From: Bacteroidota bacterium
GTDB lineage: Bacteria > Bacteroidota > Bacteroidia > Flavobacteriales > Flavobacteriaceae
NCBI GenBank assembly: GCA_023386585.1
Contig: JAEWJM010000026.1
Span: forward strand, 1-64,000
Length of the DNA stretch: 64,000 nt
Direction: 5' to 3'
Below the pieces are notes generated by a model. It saw only the letters and a list, made by a program, of their open reading frames with translations. It had not been told where the DNA came from and did not search any database. The translations under genes and the position numbers were made by a program. Positions 1 to 9,676 of this stretch are shown here, piece by piece; position 1 is the stretch's first letter; each line of letters opens with the position of its first letter.

Positions 1-2255
1 ACCTGATATTGTTTACCATTCATCATAAAATAGCCAAACCGTTGTCCGCTTAGCGAAAGTTGCAGTGTTTGCGCTACGTCAAGTACGGAAACTCCGAGGC
101 TTTCGGCTTTTTCACGATCAATGCTGACGTAAATTTCCGGTTTGTTGAATTTCAGGTTTACGTCCGAAGTTGAGAAAGTAGGATCGTTGGCAACCTCATC
201 CATGAACTGCGGGATCTTTTCCTGCAGCTTATCAAAATTCTGCGCCTGGATGATATATTGGATCGGAAGTCCGCCGCGTCGGTTCACCGCAATCGTCGGC
301 TGCTCGGAAACGTTGGTTTTGGCTTCGGGAAAACGTTTTGCATATTTCGTTATTGCTTCGGCAACTTCTTTCTGAGATCTTTCCCTTTGGTCTGGTTCGA
401 CAAGGGCAATCCGCATTCGGCCGGTATTTGCAGCACCCGAAATAAACCCCGGCGCGGTAATTACGAGGCCAATTTTCTTTTCGGGAATCGAATCGGTAAT
501 CAGCTGATCTAGTTCCTGCATAAAGCGATCGGTATATTCGTAAGATGCGCCTTCCGGTGCCGATACGCTCACGCTTACGAGGCTACGATCGTCATACGGC
601 GCGGTTTCCTTCTGCAATACATTATAAAAAAGTACGATCAATCCGATACAGCCAATAATAATCGGAAAACTGAGCCATTTTCGTTTCATGAAATTGTTAA
701 GCGATTGCGCGTATCCCTGATTAAGCCGCACAAAATATCTTTCGCTCCAGTTATAAAATTTAGAATGTTTCTGCGGCCCGCCTTTAATAAGGTACGCGTT
801 CAACATCGGCGTAAGCGTCAGCGATACGAAGGCCGAAATTAAAACCGCCGCGCCAATTACGACACCAAATTCACGAAACAAACGTCCCACAAATCCTTCG
901 AGGAAAATCACGGGAAGAAATACGGCTGCAAGTGTAACCGAAATTGAAATTACCGCAAAAAAGATCTCGTTCGAACCTTTAACCGCAGCTTCAATCGGTG
1001 ACATTCCTTCTTCGACCTTCTTAAAGATGTTTTCGGTGACCACAATCCCGTCGTCAACGACTAGTCCGGTTGCAAGAACAATCGCGAGCAAGGTCAATAC
1101 GTTTATCGAAAACCCGCAGAGCCACATGATGAAAAACGTCGTTATCAACGACACCGGTATATCGATCAGCGGCCTGAATGCAATTGCCCAGTTCCTGAAG
1201 AACAGGTAAATGATCAGGATTACCAGAATGATTGAAATCGCCAAAGTTTCGGCAACCTCGGTAATCGCTTTTTTGACGAAAACCGTGTTGTCAATCGCAA
1301 TGTTGAGCTTTATGTCTTTCGGAAGATCTTTTTTGAATTGATTGTACTGCTTATAAAAAGCGTCGGCAATGTCCAGATAATTCGTTCCTGGCTGCGGGAT
1401 GATTGCCAATCCGACCATTGTCTGGCCGGATTCAGCAAGTTTCGTTTCGAGGTTTTCGGCTTCAAGCGCCGCCTTTCCAACATCGCTCAAGCGTACAGTC
1501 CGGTTGTTTTCAGAAACAATGATGATGTTGTTGAACTGTTCTTCCGTCGATAGGTTGCCGATGGTTTTCACCGTCAGTTCAGTGTTCGCTCCGGTGAGTT
1601 TTCCCGATGGCAATTCGACATTCTGTGCTTCGAGCGCGCGACGCACATCGGCCACGGTGAGTCCGTATGACGCCAACCGCACCGGATCGATCCAAAGCCG
1701 CATCGCATACTTCCGCTGTCCCCAGATCTGAACGCTGGAAACGCCCGGGATGGTTTGCATGCGCTCGGCGATTACGTTTTCGGCATAATCAGAAAGTTCG
1801 ATCGTATTTTTTGTGCTGCTTTGTACGGTCATCGCAATGATCGCATCCGAATCGGCGTCAGCTTTTGAAACTACCGGCGGCGCGTCGATATCCTGCGGAA
1901 GGCTTCGCACTGCCTGTGAAACCTTGTCACGAACGTCGTTTGCGGCTTCTTCAAGATTTTTATCAAGGTTGAATTCGATCGTAATATTGCTCGATCCCTG
2001 ATTGCTTGACGATGTGATGTTCCGGATTCCGTCAATCGAGTTGATGGCTTTCTCGAGCGGTTCGGTGATTTGCGATTCAATGATATCAGCGTTGGCTCCG
2101 GCGTAGTTGGTACGTACCGAAATCTGCGCGGGGTCGATCGACGGAAATTCGCGTACGCCCAGATAAGTATAACCAATTACGCCAAAAAGAATCAGCGTAA
2201 GGTTCATCACTATCGTCAGGACGGGCCGTCGTATGCTTAAGGTTGAAAGGCTCAT
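1..2255 (-). CDS. RND efflux transporter permease, AcrB/HAE1 type (partial, 3' end beyond window)
   Basis: This is the inner-membrane pump of a tripartite RND drug or hydrophobic-compound exporter. About 751 codons are visible of the roughly 1,040 usual for the family, and the C-terminal quarter lies off the left edge. The start ATG is 5 bases after the stop of the adaptor gene. The N-terminus (MSLSTLSIRRPVLTIVMN) has the typical first helix, followed by a porter domain with LEKAINSIDGI. Near residue 398 the TM4 motif LVVDDGIVV carries the aspartates of the proton relay. The reading frame is open to base 1, where it ends in FMMNGKQYQ, a common sequence in this family. It is surely co-transcribed with the adaptor upstream. 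An outer-membrane factor would be expected next in the operon but is not visible. The substrate cannot be read from sequence. Confidence 0.95.
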   Translation of the reverse strand, partial: MSLSTLSIRRPVLTIVMNLTLILFGVIGYTYLGVREFPSIDPAQISVRTNYAGANADIIESQITEPLEKAINSIDGIRNITSSSNQGSSNITIEFNLDKNLEEAANDVRDKVSQAVRSLPQDIDAPPVVSKADADSDAIIAMTVQSSTKNTIELSDYAENVIAERMQTIPGVSSVQIWGQRKYAMRLWIDPVRLASYGLTVADVRRALEAQNVELPSGKLTGANTELTVKTIGNLSTEEQFNNIIIVSENNRTVRLSDVGKAALEAENLETKLAESGQTMVGLAIIPQPGTNYLDIADAFYKQYNQFKKDLPKDIKLNIAIDNTVFVKKAITEVAETLAISIILVILIIYLFFRNWAIAFRPLIDIPVSLITTFFIMWLCGFSINVLTLLAIVLATGLVVDDGIVVTENIFKKVEEGMSPIEAAVKGSNEIFFAVISISVTLAAVFLPVIFLEGFVGRLFREFGVVIGAAVLISAFVSLTLTPMLNAYLIKGGPQKHSKFYNWSERYFVRLNQGYAQSLNNFMKRKWLSFPIIIGCIGLIVLFYNVLQKETAPYDDRSLVSVSVSAPEGASYEYTDRFMQELDQLITDSIPEKKIGLVITAPGFISGAANTGRMRIALVEPDQRERSQKEVAEAITKYAKRFPEAKTNVSEQPTIAVNRRGGLPIQYIIQAQNFDKLQEKIPQFMDEVANDPTFSTSDVNLKFNKPEIYVSIDREKAESLGVSVLDVAQTLQLSLSGQRFGYFMMNGKQYQ

Positions 2256-2260
2256 AATAT

Positions 2261-3334
2261 TTATTGGGGTTGCGTCAGGGCAACTTTAACAGGAGCGCCG
2301 TCTTTCAGCGACATGACGCCGGTGGTAAGTAAGGTGTCGCCGGCATGGAGTCCGCTTGTAATCAGGACATCGGTATTGGTCCGTGCGCCGGTTTCAACGA
2401 TTACTTCTTTGGCTTTTCCGTCTTTTGAAATGAAGACTTTTTTTCCGTTTTGGATCGGGATCAAAGCCTGTGTTGGTACCAGAAGCGCATCATTGATCTT
2501 TTCCAGCGGAAGCGTCACATTTGCGAATGTTCCCGGAAGAAGTTTGCCTTGTGGATTATCGGCTATCGCACGAACGCGCAAGGTTCGGGTTTCGACTTCG
2601 ATTCCCGGTTCGATTGCGTAGATTTTCGCGACAAATTTTTCCTGTGAACCCGCTACGGTAAAGGAAATCGTTGTTCCTGTCCGCGTTTGCGAAGCGTATT
2701 TTTCCGGAATCGAAAAAGTGATTTTTACCTGGCTGGTATTGACGAGGTTTGCCACCACGGTTGTCGGGGTTACATAAGTTCCTTTAGAAATGGATCGAAG
2801 TCCGATAGTTCCCGAAAATGGAGCCCGGATCGTCGTTTTTGCGAGTTGCGCCGCGACAAGTTGTGACTCTGATTGCGCCGATTTAAAGTCGGCACTTGCA
2901 ATATCATATTCTTCCTGGCTGATCGCTTCTTTTTGCAGGAGCAGCTTGGCGCGGCGCTCATTTTCGGAAGCAAGAGTCTGGGCTGTACGTGCCTTGTTCA
3001 ATTGTGCGCGGAGTTCCAGATCGTTGACCTTGAACAGGACTTGTCCTTTTGATACGCGACTTCCTTCGCTGAAGTTAATGCTTTCGACAACTCCCGAAAC
3101 TTCGCTGCGAATGTCAACCTGTTCGTTGGCTTCGATCGATCCGGAAAGTGAGAGATTATTTGCAAACACCTGAGGCATCATGACCATTCCGCTGACGCGC
3201 GCAGGCATCTTGCTTTTGCCGCCGCCTTTTTCGGTTGCTTCTTTCTTTGCGTTTTTGTTTTCCGAAATCCGATAGAAGATCAATACCCCGAGTCCGATTA
3301 TCAGTAGTGCGTAGAGTACGTGTTTAAGTTTCAT
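2261..3334 (-). CDS. RND efflux periplasmic adaptor subunit (membrane fusion protein)
   Basis: This 357-residue protein bridges the RND pump to an outer-membrane channel. It has an N-terminal hydrophobic anchor (about residues 5-22). A first half-lipoyl segment around GSIEANEQVDIRSEVSGVV is followed by an alpha-hairpin of about 65 residues rich in Leu, Glu and Lys. The second lipoyl half (TIRAPFSGTIGLRSISKGTY) and a beta-barrel and membrane-proximal C-terminus come after that. Length and order match the HlyD/AcrA family. It is first in an operon with the pump gene, with 5 bases between them. A -7 box lies at 3372-3379, about 35 bases before the start. No local regulator of the TetR or MarR type is adjacent. 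Confidence 0.95.
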   Translation of the reverse strand: MKLKHVLYALLIIGLGVLIFYRISENKNAKKEATEKGGGKSKMPARVSGMVMMPQVFANNLSLSGSIEANEQVDIRSEVSGVVESINFSEGSRVSKGQVLFKVNDLELRAQLNKARTAQTLASENERRAKLLLQKEAISQEEYDIASADFKSAQSESQLVAAQLAKTTIRAPFSGTIGLRSISKGTYVTPTTVVANLVNTSQVKITFSIPEKYASQTRTGTTISFTVAGSQEKFVAKIYAIEPGIEVETRTLRVRAIADNPQGKLLPGTFANVTLPLEKINDALLVPTQALIPIQNGKKVFISKDGKAKEVIVETGARTNTDVLITSGLHAGDTLLTTGVMSLKDGAPVKVALTQPQ

Positions 3335-3371
3335 AAAAAGCTTGAAGTGAATAGGGCCATTTAAGCCCGCA

Positions 3372-3379
3372 CAAAATTA
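3372..3379 (-). promoter_or_regulatory. Promoter -7 box of the efflux operon
   Basis: On the minus strand this reads TAATTTTG, an exact match to the Bacteroidota -7 consensus TAnnTTTG. It lies 37 bases upstream of the adaptor start. No convincing TTG is seen 17-23 bases upstream, so support comes from one box only. Confidence 0.5.
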
Positions 3380-3496
3380 GTTTTTAAATAGGTTTCAGCT
3401 TTGGCGGTTAAAATTTATTTAACAGTTGCGTTTATTGTTCGCTTTTCGCACCGACGGCGTCATCGGTCCTTGCTTTTTCAAAATTTTCCGCAATCT

Positions 3497-5599
3497 TTAG
3501 CTTATATGATTCCAGATGTTCCGCTTTCGTGTCATTTCGATGAAAGCGGTCCGCACCGCTGCATTTTCGGGTTTGGCCATCGACGGATCGCTTTTCAGAA
3601 GCTCAAGTGCATGTTGTCGTGCAAGCATCAGGATGTCGCGGTCCTGGACAAGATCGGCAATCTGGAGGTTGAGCACACCGCTTTGTTGCGTTCCCATCAA
3701 ATCGCCCGGCCCGCGCAGTTTTAGGTCGACTTCTGCGATTTCAAAACCGTCGTTCGTACGAACCATCGTTTCCATCCGGGTGCGGCTTTCGTTCGACAAT
3801 TTCTGGGATGTCATCAATATGCAATAACTCTGTTCGGCGCCGCGGCCAACCCGTCCACGCAGCTGGTGCAACTGCGAAAGTCCGAAACGTTCGGCGCTTT
3901 CGATGATCATGACACTTGCGTTGGGAATGTTAACGCCGACTTCAATCACGGTAGTCGCAACCATAATATTGGTTTTGCCGAGGGAAAAACGCCGCATTTC
4001 CTCGTCTTTCTCGGCGGCTTTCATCTTTCCATGTACTATTGAAACCGAATATTTTGGCAGCGGGAAGTCGCGCGAAACGCTTTCATAACCATCCATAAGA
4101 TCTTTATAATCCATTTTTTCGGATTCCTTGATCAGTGGATAAACGATATAAATCTGTCGCCCTTTTTCGATTTCGTCCCTAATAAATTTCCACACCGAGA
4201 GGCGGTTGCTGTCGAAGCGGTGAACCGTTTGTATTGGCTTGCGGCCCGGAGGAAGTTCATCGATCACCGAAATGTCGAGATCGCCATAAAGGCTCATCGC
4301 CAAGGTGCGCGGGATCGGCGTTGCGGTCATGACCAAAACGTGTGGCGGAACCGCATTTTTCTTCCACAGCTTCGACCGCTGCTCGACGCCAAAGCGATGT
4401 TGTTCGTCAATTACGGCCAGGCCGAGATTTTTGAATCCGACTTTATCCTCGAGCAAGGCGTGGGTACCGATAACGATATGGAGTGAACCGTCTTCAAGCA
4501 TTTCATGGATGATCTTTCGGTCGTTCGTCTTCGTGGATCCGGTCAGTAGCATCACGTTAATGCCAATTTTTTCGGCCATTTCGCGAATCGAATTGAAGTG
4601 CTGCGTGGCCAGGATTTCAGTCGGAGCCATTAGGCACGCCTGAAAACCGTTATCGATGGCCAAAAGCATGCTCATCAAGGCGACAATCGTTTTTCCGGAG
4701 CCGACATCGCCCTGAAGAAGCCGGTTCATTTGCGCCGGACTACCCATATCGTTGCGAATTTCCCGCAGCACGCGTTTCTGGGCATCGGTCAATTCAAACG
4801 GAAGATGATTTTGATAGAATCCGGTGAAGTTGTCGCCAACCTTGGTAAATGGGTGGCCTTTGATTTTGTGCTTTCGGATCAGGTTTTTTGTGATCAGCTG
4901 AAGCTGGATGAAAAACAGCTCTTCAAACTTCAGCCGGAAGCGCGCTTTTGCCAAGGCATCGGCACTTTTTGGAAAATGAATGTTAAACAAGGCCGCATTT
5001 TTCGGAATAAGTTTCAATTGCGCCATCAAACCCGCGGGAAGCGTCTCGGCAAATTTCGCCTGCGTTTCAAAAAATAGTTGTTCAATGACTTTACTGACAA
5101 GCCGATTACTGATTCCGCGGTTCGCCAGCGTTTCTGTTGACGGATAAACCGGCTGCATCGCCGAACGCAGGCTTTGTTCGTGGTCGGCCCACAATTCTAT
5201 TTCAGGATGCGGCATATTGAACTGGCCGCTGAATAAGTTGCACTTGCCAAAAATCACAACCGGAACGTTGAGCTTGAGGTTCTCGCGAATCCATTTTAGA
5301 CCCTGAAACCAGACCAACTCCATTTGGCCGGTGCCGTCGATGAACGTTGCCACGAGGCGTTTTCCGCGCGATTGCTCGACGGTTCGGACGCTGATTATCC
5401 TGCCGATGATCTGAACTTCGGACGGACCTTCACGAAGTTCGTTGATTTTATAGTATCGCGTCCGGTCGATGTATCGGTTGGGGTAGAAGTGAAGCAGGTC
5501 GCGGTAAGTGGTGATCCCCAATTCCTTGCGCAGCAGCTCGCCACGGCTGGGTCCAACGCCTTTGAGGAATTCGACAGGTTTATCTAACAGGCTGCTCAT
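3497..5599 (-). CDS. recG: ATP-dependent DNA helicase RecG
   Basis: RecG remodels stalled replication forks and branch-migrates Holliday junctions. The protein has 700 residues, near the usual 690-700. An N-terminal wedge/OB region (residues 1-180) precedes the superfamily-2 helicase core. Walker A is GDVGSGKT (about residue 295), the DEQH box appears in VIDEQHRFGVEQR, motif III is MTATPIPRTL, and motif VI is QLRGRVGRG followed by SYCIL. The gene starts at an ATG 109 bases from the divergent aminopeptidase start. Its stop is 162 bases from the efflux operon start, with no clear terminator hairpin in between. Confidence 0.97.
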   Translation of the reverse strand: MSSLLDKPVEFLKGVGPSRGELLRKELGITTYRDLLHFYPNRYIDRTRYYKINELREGPSEVQIIGRIISVRTVEQSRGKRLVATFIDGTGQMELVWFQGLKWIRENLKLNVPVVIFGKCNLFSGQFNMPHPEIELWADHEQSLRSAMQPVYPSTETLANRGISNRLVSKVIEQLFFETQAKFAETLPAGLMAQLKLIPKNAALFNIHFPKSADALAKARFRLKFEELFFIQLQLITKNLIRKHKIKGHPFTKVGDNFTGFYQNHLPFELTDAQKRVLREIRNDMGSPAQMNRLLQGDVGSGKTIVALMSMLLAIDNGFQACLMAPTEILATQHFNSIREMAEKIGINVMLLTGSTKTNDRKIIHEMLEDGSLHIVIGTHALLEDKVGFKNLGLAVIDEQHRFGVEQRSKLWKKNAVPPHVLVMTATPIPRTLAMSLYGDLDISVIDELPPGRKPIQTVHRFDSNRLSVWKFIRDEIEKGRQIYIVYPLIKESEKMDYKDLMDGYESVSRDFPLPKYSVSIVHGKMKAAEKDEEMRRFSLGKTNIMVATTVIEVGVNIPNASVMIIESAERFGLSQLHQLRGRVGRGAEQSYCILMTSQKLSNESRTRMETMVRTNDGFEIAEVDLKLRGPGDLMGTQQSGVLNLQIADLVQDRDILMLARQHALELLKSDPSMAKPENAAVRTAFIEMTRKRNIWNHIS

Positions 5600-5665
5600 T
5601 CAAATTTATTGACAGGCGAATATACCTTTTTTAAATTTTTTGCCGCGACAGCATTTCCGCAAATT

Positions 5666-5693
5666 TTGAAGCCGATGAAAAGTCGTATTTTTG
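5666..5693 (+). promoter_or_regulatory. Promoter of the M1 aminopeptidase gene
   Basis: TTG (5666-5668), 17 bases, then TATTTTTG (5686-5693) is a full match to the flavobacterial TTG-N17-23-TAnnTTTG promoter. It ends 14 bases before the ATG at 5708. It therefore rules out the in-frame ATGs at 5609 and 5675 as starts and predicts a leader of only several bases. Confidence 0.75.
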
Positions 5694-5707
5694 AACAAAT
5701 CCAACCC

Positions 5708-7780
5708 ATGAACTTTCGATTACTTTTCCTTTTCCTGCTGCCTTTTGCCGCTATTGCACAACAGATTCGACAGGTCGATTTCAAGACAATGAACGCTACA
5801 ATTACAATTGATCCGGTGGCTGAGAAAGTTTCCGGAAATGTTGAATATGCTTTCGATGTGCTGTCGCTTGCTGATACGATCAGGATCGACGCAATGAATA
5901 TGCAATTTTCGGATGTCCGGATCAATGGTAAAAAAGCAGATTTTGTAAGCTCGGCGAATGCCCTAAAACTTTTTAACGGTTACAAAAAAGGCAAGAACAA
6001 GGTTTCTTTTTCGTATTCGGCAATGCCACGGCAAACGATGTACTTTACCGGATCGGGCAACAACCGGCAAATTTGGACACAAGGCCAGGGCAAGAATACG
6101 AGCCACTGGCTTCCGAGTTTTGATGATGCCAATGAAAAAGTCATTTTCAACCTTTCCTTTACGTTGTCGGAACCATTTACTGTAATTTCCAACGGGTTAC
6201 TCAAAAGCAAAAAGAAAAGTAAAGCTGCCACTATTTGGAAATATAAAATGAATTACCCGATGAGTTCCTATCTGGTTATGGTTGCGGCGGGCCAATTCGA
6301 CCACAAGACTGAAAAATCGGCTTCGGGAACTCCGCTGGAGATGTATTTCAGGCCGGAAGATCAATCCCGAGTGGCATCGACCTACCGCCATTCAAAAGAG
6401 ATTTTTGATTTTCTTGAATCGGAAATCGGAATAAAATATCCGTGGCAGGTTTACAAGCAGGTTCCGGTGCGCGATTTTATTTATGCCGGGATGGAAAACA
6501 CTTCCGCAACGGTTTTCGCACAGGATTATGTAGTGGATTCAATTGGCTTTAACGACATGAATTACATCAATGTCAATGCACATGAGCTTGCGCATCAGTG
6601 GTTTGGCGATATGGTGACCTCAAAATCGGGAAAGCATCATTGGCTTCAGGAAGGATTTGCGACATATTACGCATTGCTCGCAGAACGTTCGCTTTATGGC
6701 GACGACCATTTTTATTGGGCGATGTACAATATGGCCGAGAATCTGCAACGCGCCGCAGCAACCGATACGATCCCGATCCTCAACGAAAAGGCGAGCTCGC
6801 TGACATTCTACCGGAAAGGCGCGTGGGCGCTGCATATTTTGCGCGAAGGAGTTGGCGCCGCTAAATTCAGGCTGGCGATCAAAAATTACCTGCAGAAATA
6901 CGGCTTCACAAATGTCGACACTGACGATTTTTTGGGTGAAATCAACAAGGTATCCGATTATGATACTGCGGCTTTTCGCAAGGTCTGGTTGGAAAAAGGC
7001 GGCTTTGAAGTCGGCGAAGCACTTGGCTTGCTTAAAAAGAACTCGTTTATGCGCTCGTATTTCGATTTGGTCGATCTGCAGGAAGTTCCGTTTGCCGAAA
7101 AAAAGGAAAAACTCGAACAGGTAATTGGCTCGAGCGGCTTCTATCCGCTGGCTGAAGAAGCAATCTCCCAACTTCAGAATGTTGCGTTTGAAGATAAACT
7201 TCCACTTCTCGAAAAAGCGATGGCATCGAAAGATTTTAAAGTACGCCAGGCCGTCGCAAAAACGCTTCAGGTCGTTCCGGAAGCATTTTACAACAGTTAC
7301 ATTTCGCTGCTCGACGATCCGTCTTATGTGACCCGTGAAATTGCGCTTAACGTGATTTGGCAGCAGTTTCCGGCGAAGCGTATTGAAATTCTTGAAAAAT
7401 CGAAGGATTGGATCGGATTCAATGATAAAAATCTTCGGATGCAATGGCTTACGATGGCTTTGGTGACACCGGAATACCAAAAGGCGATGAAGCCGCAATT
7501 TTACGACGAGCTGCTGGCTTATGCATCGCCGGCTTACGAAAGCAATGTTCGGCAGAATGCGCTCGAAAACCTGCTTTACATCAATCCGAACGATAAAAAT
7601 GCGTTGCGGCTGCTGGTCAATCCGTTGACACATTTTCGCTGGCAGTTTTCAAAATTCGCACGGGAAAAAATCCGTGAGCTTATAAAAAACCCGGCGCATA
7701 AAACGTACTTCACTTCTTTAGTGGGATCATTGCCTCAAAACGAGCAATTTCAACTCAAACGCCTTTTGGATGAAAAATAA
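5708..7780 (+). CDS. M1 family metallopeptidase (aminopeptidase)
   Basis: This zinc aminopeptidase removes N-terminal residues from peptides and is predicted to be exported. Starting at 5708 gives 690 residues with a clean signal peptide (MNFRLLFLFLLPFAAIAQ), and the promoter at 5666-5693 supports this start. The exopeptidase motif appears as GMEN. The zinc site HEXXHX18E is present as H292-E293-H296 and E315. The C-terminal half, from about residue 440, is alpha-helical and resembles the HEAT-like domain of M1 enzymes. It is transcribed divergently from recG. No partner gene suggests a specific substrate. General protein degradation in the periplasm or outside the cell is the likely role. 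Confidence 0.93.
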   Translation: MNFRLLFLFLLPFAAIAQQIRQVDFKTMNATITIDPVAEKVSGNVEYAFDVLSLADTIRIDAMNMQFSDVRINGKKADFVSSANALKLFNGYKKGKNKVSFSYSAMPRQTMYFTGSGNNRQIWTQGQGKNTSHWLPSFDDANEKVIFNLSFTLSEPFTVISNGLLKSKKKSKAATIWKYKMNYPMSSYLVMVAAGQFDHKTEKSASGTPLEMYFRPEDQSRVASTYRHSKEIFDFLESEIGIKYPWQVYKQVPVRDFIYAGMENTSATVFAQDYVVDSIGFNDMNYINVNAHELAHQWFGDMVTSKSGKHHWLQEGFATYYALLAERSLYGDDHFYWAMYNMAENLQRAAATDTIPILNEKASSLTFYRKGAWALHILREGVGAAKFRLAIKNYLQKYGFTNVDTDDFLGEINKVSDYDTAAFRKVWLEKGGFEVGEALGLLKKNSFMRSYFDLVDLQEVPFAEKKEKLEQVIGSSGFYPLAEEAISQLQNVAFEDKLPLLEKAMASKDFKVRQAVAKTLQVVPEAFYNSYISLLDDPSYVTREIALNVIWQQFPAKRIEILEKSKDWIGFNDKNLRMQWLTMALVTPEYQKAMKPQFYDELLAYASPAYESNVRQNALENLLYINPNDKNALRLLVNPLTHFRWQFSKFAREKIRELIKNPAHKTYFTSLVGSLPQNEQFQLKRLLDEK

Positions 7781-7842
7781 TTCTGTCGGAAAGTAGGGTT
7801 TAATTTCACAGGAATGTTTACCTGAAATTAAAACCAACCGAT

Positions 7843-9588
7843 ATGAAAAAAATATTCCTTTTGCTTTTTGTCCTTGTTTCGGCAGTTGCTTTTCATGGCT
7901 GCAGCGAAAATGACGACAATAACCCCAATCCGCACAACGGCAATTTTTCGGACAATTTTGGAAGTTCGGTAAGCCGTGATTTCATTGGGCGTGTGACCGA
8001 CGAATCGGGCGCGGCAATACAAAACGCGACGATCAAAATCGGAACTTCTACTGCGATGACCGATGAAAACGGGATGTTCCTCATCAACGATGCGAACGTT
8101 TATGAGCGATTTGCGTATGTCACTGCTACAAAAGCCGGTTTTATGGATGGCTCGCGTTCCATCGTTCCCGTTTCTGGACGAAACCACATCGATATCATGC
8201 TTGTTTCATCAACTCCCGTTGGCGTAGTCACAGCGGGCGAGACCGGAACGGTAACGATGCCTTCGGGGACAAAAGTAGTTTTTGACGGTGGATTTAAAGA
8301 TGAAAGCGGAAACAGCTACTCGGGAGATGTCAGCGTTTCGATGTACCATCTGATGCCATCGAATGCGAACCTGTCGAAGCTGATGCCGGGAATGCTGTAT
8401 GCCGAGGATGATAATGGGGAAGAAGCAATCCTTCAAACTTGGGGAATGCTGAATGTGGAGCTACGCGGAAGCGCCGGACAAAAGCTTCAGATTGCCGATG
8501 GCCATTCCGCCGAGATTACGATGATGATTGACGACTCGCAGTTGGCTTCCGCGCCGTCAACTATTCCGTTGTGGCATTTTGATTCGGACGCGGGTTATTG
8601 GATACAGGATGGTGCGGCGGTTCGCCAGGGCAACAAATACGTCGGTTCGGTATCGCATTTTTCATGGTGGAACTGCGACGCCTATCAATCGGTGGTTCAA
8701 ATGACCGTTACGGTTAATGATCAAAACGGAAATCCAATTGCCAATGCGGGAGTCGGACTCACGGCAGGAACGATGACATCTTATATTCAGTCAACAAGCG
8801 ATAACGGCCAGGTTTCTGGTGTCGTGCCGGCAAACCAGGCGATGACACTGGCAATTTACGACGCCTGCGGAAATAGCGTTTATACGGCTAATATCGGTCC
8901 GTTCTCAACCGATACGGTATTGCCGCCGATTACGGTGACGACGTCTATGGCTGAAACCACAACAATTGACGGAACACTGATGCAATGCGACAATAGTCCG
9001 GTTACCAACGGCTACATTATTTTAAATTACGGAACAAACCAATCTTATGCTTCGGTAAGTGACGGAAACTTTTCATTCCACGTTTTGGTTTGCAACAGCA
9101 GTTCGGGATTCACGCTTGAAGGATTTGATTACGATAATCTGCAGACAACGACTCCTATCAGCTTTACGTTTGCGACACCTTCAACCAACGTTGGTAATAT
9201 TCTGACTTGCACTGCAGCGGGCGAATTCGTTACATGGCAGCTGGATGGCGGCGCAACATCGACCATAATCGGAAATATTAATGCCGGAATTGGCTCGCAG
9301 GGTACGACCAATGGTTTTTATATCAGCGGTTATACTCCAACACAAAACGGGCTATACATAATGGGCGGAAGCACAGTTCCCGGAGTTTATACTACGGCAG
9401 ATCAATTCATGCTGGAAAATAGCCAGATTGGTGCAATCGGTACGTCAACGGTGAACGACATTGTCTTTACGCTCAGTAACTACGGTGCAATAGGCGAATA
9501 CATTGATATTACTTTCAGCGGTTCTTATACAAACGCAACGGGCACGCATACAATAAACGGAATTGCACATGTGATTCGCGACAATTAG
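7843..9588 (+). CDS. Lipoprotein with carboxypeptidase-regulatory-like domains
   Basis: This 581-residue surface-type lipoprotein has an N-terminal signal ending in a lipobox (AFHGC, Cys20), followed by an acidic Asn/Asp-rich linker (SENDDNNPNPHNGN). In Flavobacteriia such a charged stretch can act as a surface export signal. At least two beta-sandwich modules of the carboxypeptidase D regulatory type are visible. One is near residues 45-115 (VTDESGAAIQNATIKIGT), and another is near 285-345 (VNDQNGNPIANAGVGLTAG). A third looser repeat lies near 365-430. No enzymatic motif is seen. A strong terminator follows. A structural or binding role in the outer membrane is inferred and no specific function is recognised. 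Confidence 0.8.
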   Translation: MKKIFLLLFVLVSAVAFHGCSENDDNNPNPHNGNFSDNFGSSVSRDFIGRVTDESGAAIQNATIKIGTSTAMTDENGMFLINDANVYERFAYVTATKAGFMDGSRSIVPVSGRNHIDIMLVSSTPVGVVTAGETGTVTMPSGTKVVFDGGFKDESGNSYSGDVSVSMYHLMPSNANLSKLMPGMLYAEDDNGEEAILQTWGMLNVELRGSAGQKLQIADGHSAEITMMIDDSQLASAPSTIPLWHFDSDAGYWIQDGAAVRQGNKYVGSVSHFSWWNCDAYQSVVQMTVTVNDQNGNPIANAGVGLTAGTMTSYIQSTSDNGQVSGVVPANQAMTLAIYDACGNSVYTANIGPFSTDTVLPPITVTTSMAETTTIDGTLMQCDNSPVTNGYIILNYGTNQSYASVSDGNFSFHVLVCNSSSGFTLEGFDYDNLQTTTPISFTFATPSTNVGNILTCTAAGEFVTWQLDGGATSTIIGNINAGIGSQGTTNGFYISGYTPTQNGLYIMGGSTVPGVYTTADQFMLENSQIGAIGTSTVNDIVFTLSNYGAIGEYIDITFSGSYTNATGTHTINGIAHVIRDN

Positions 9589-9614
9589 TGGGTTAATAAT
9601 TAGTTAGTTGAAGG

Positions 9615-9638
9615 AAGCCTCCGAAAGGAGGCTTTTTT
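9615..9638 (+). terminator. Rho-independent terminator after the lipoprotein gene
   Basis: Perfect 8-bp stem AAGCCTCC / GGAGGCTT with a GAAA tetraloop, running into a six-T tract. It lies between the lipoprotein stop and the convergent gene at 9677. Confidence 0.92.
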
Positions 9639-9676
9639 ATGGCAATCAGTTTCGGCAGTTATGGTCAGCTTAATTC

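Noticed and set aside
3450..3467. Hairpin ACCGA/TCGGT after recG as a terminator
   Set aside because: Only five base pairs, and no T-tract on the minus strand.
6620..7633. Long minus-strand open frame (337 codons) opposite the M1 aminopeptidase
   Set aside because: It mirrors a well-supported gene with zinc-site motifs, has biased Phe/Arg composition typical of antisense frames, and shows no motif, signal or promoter.
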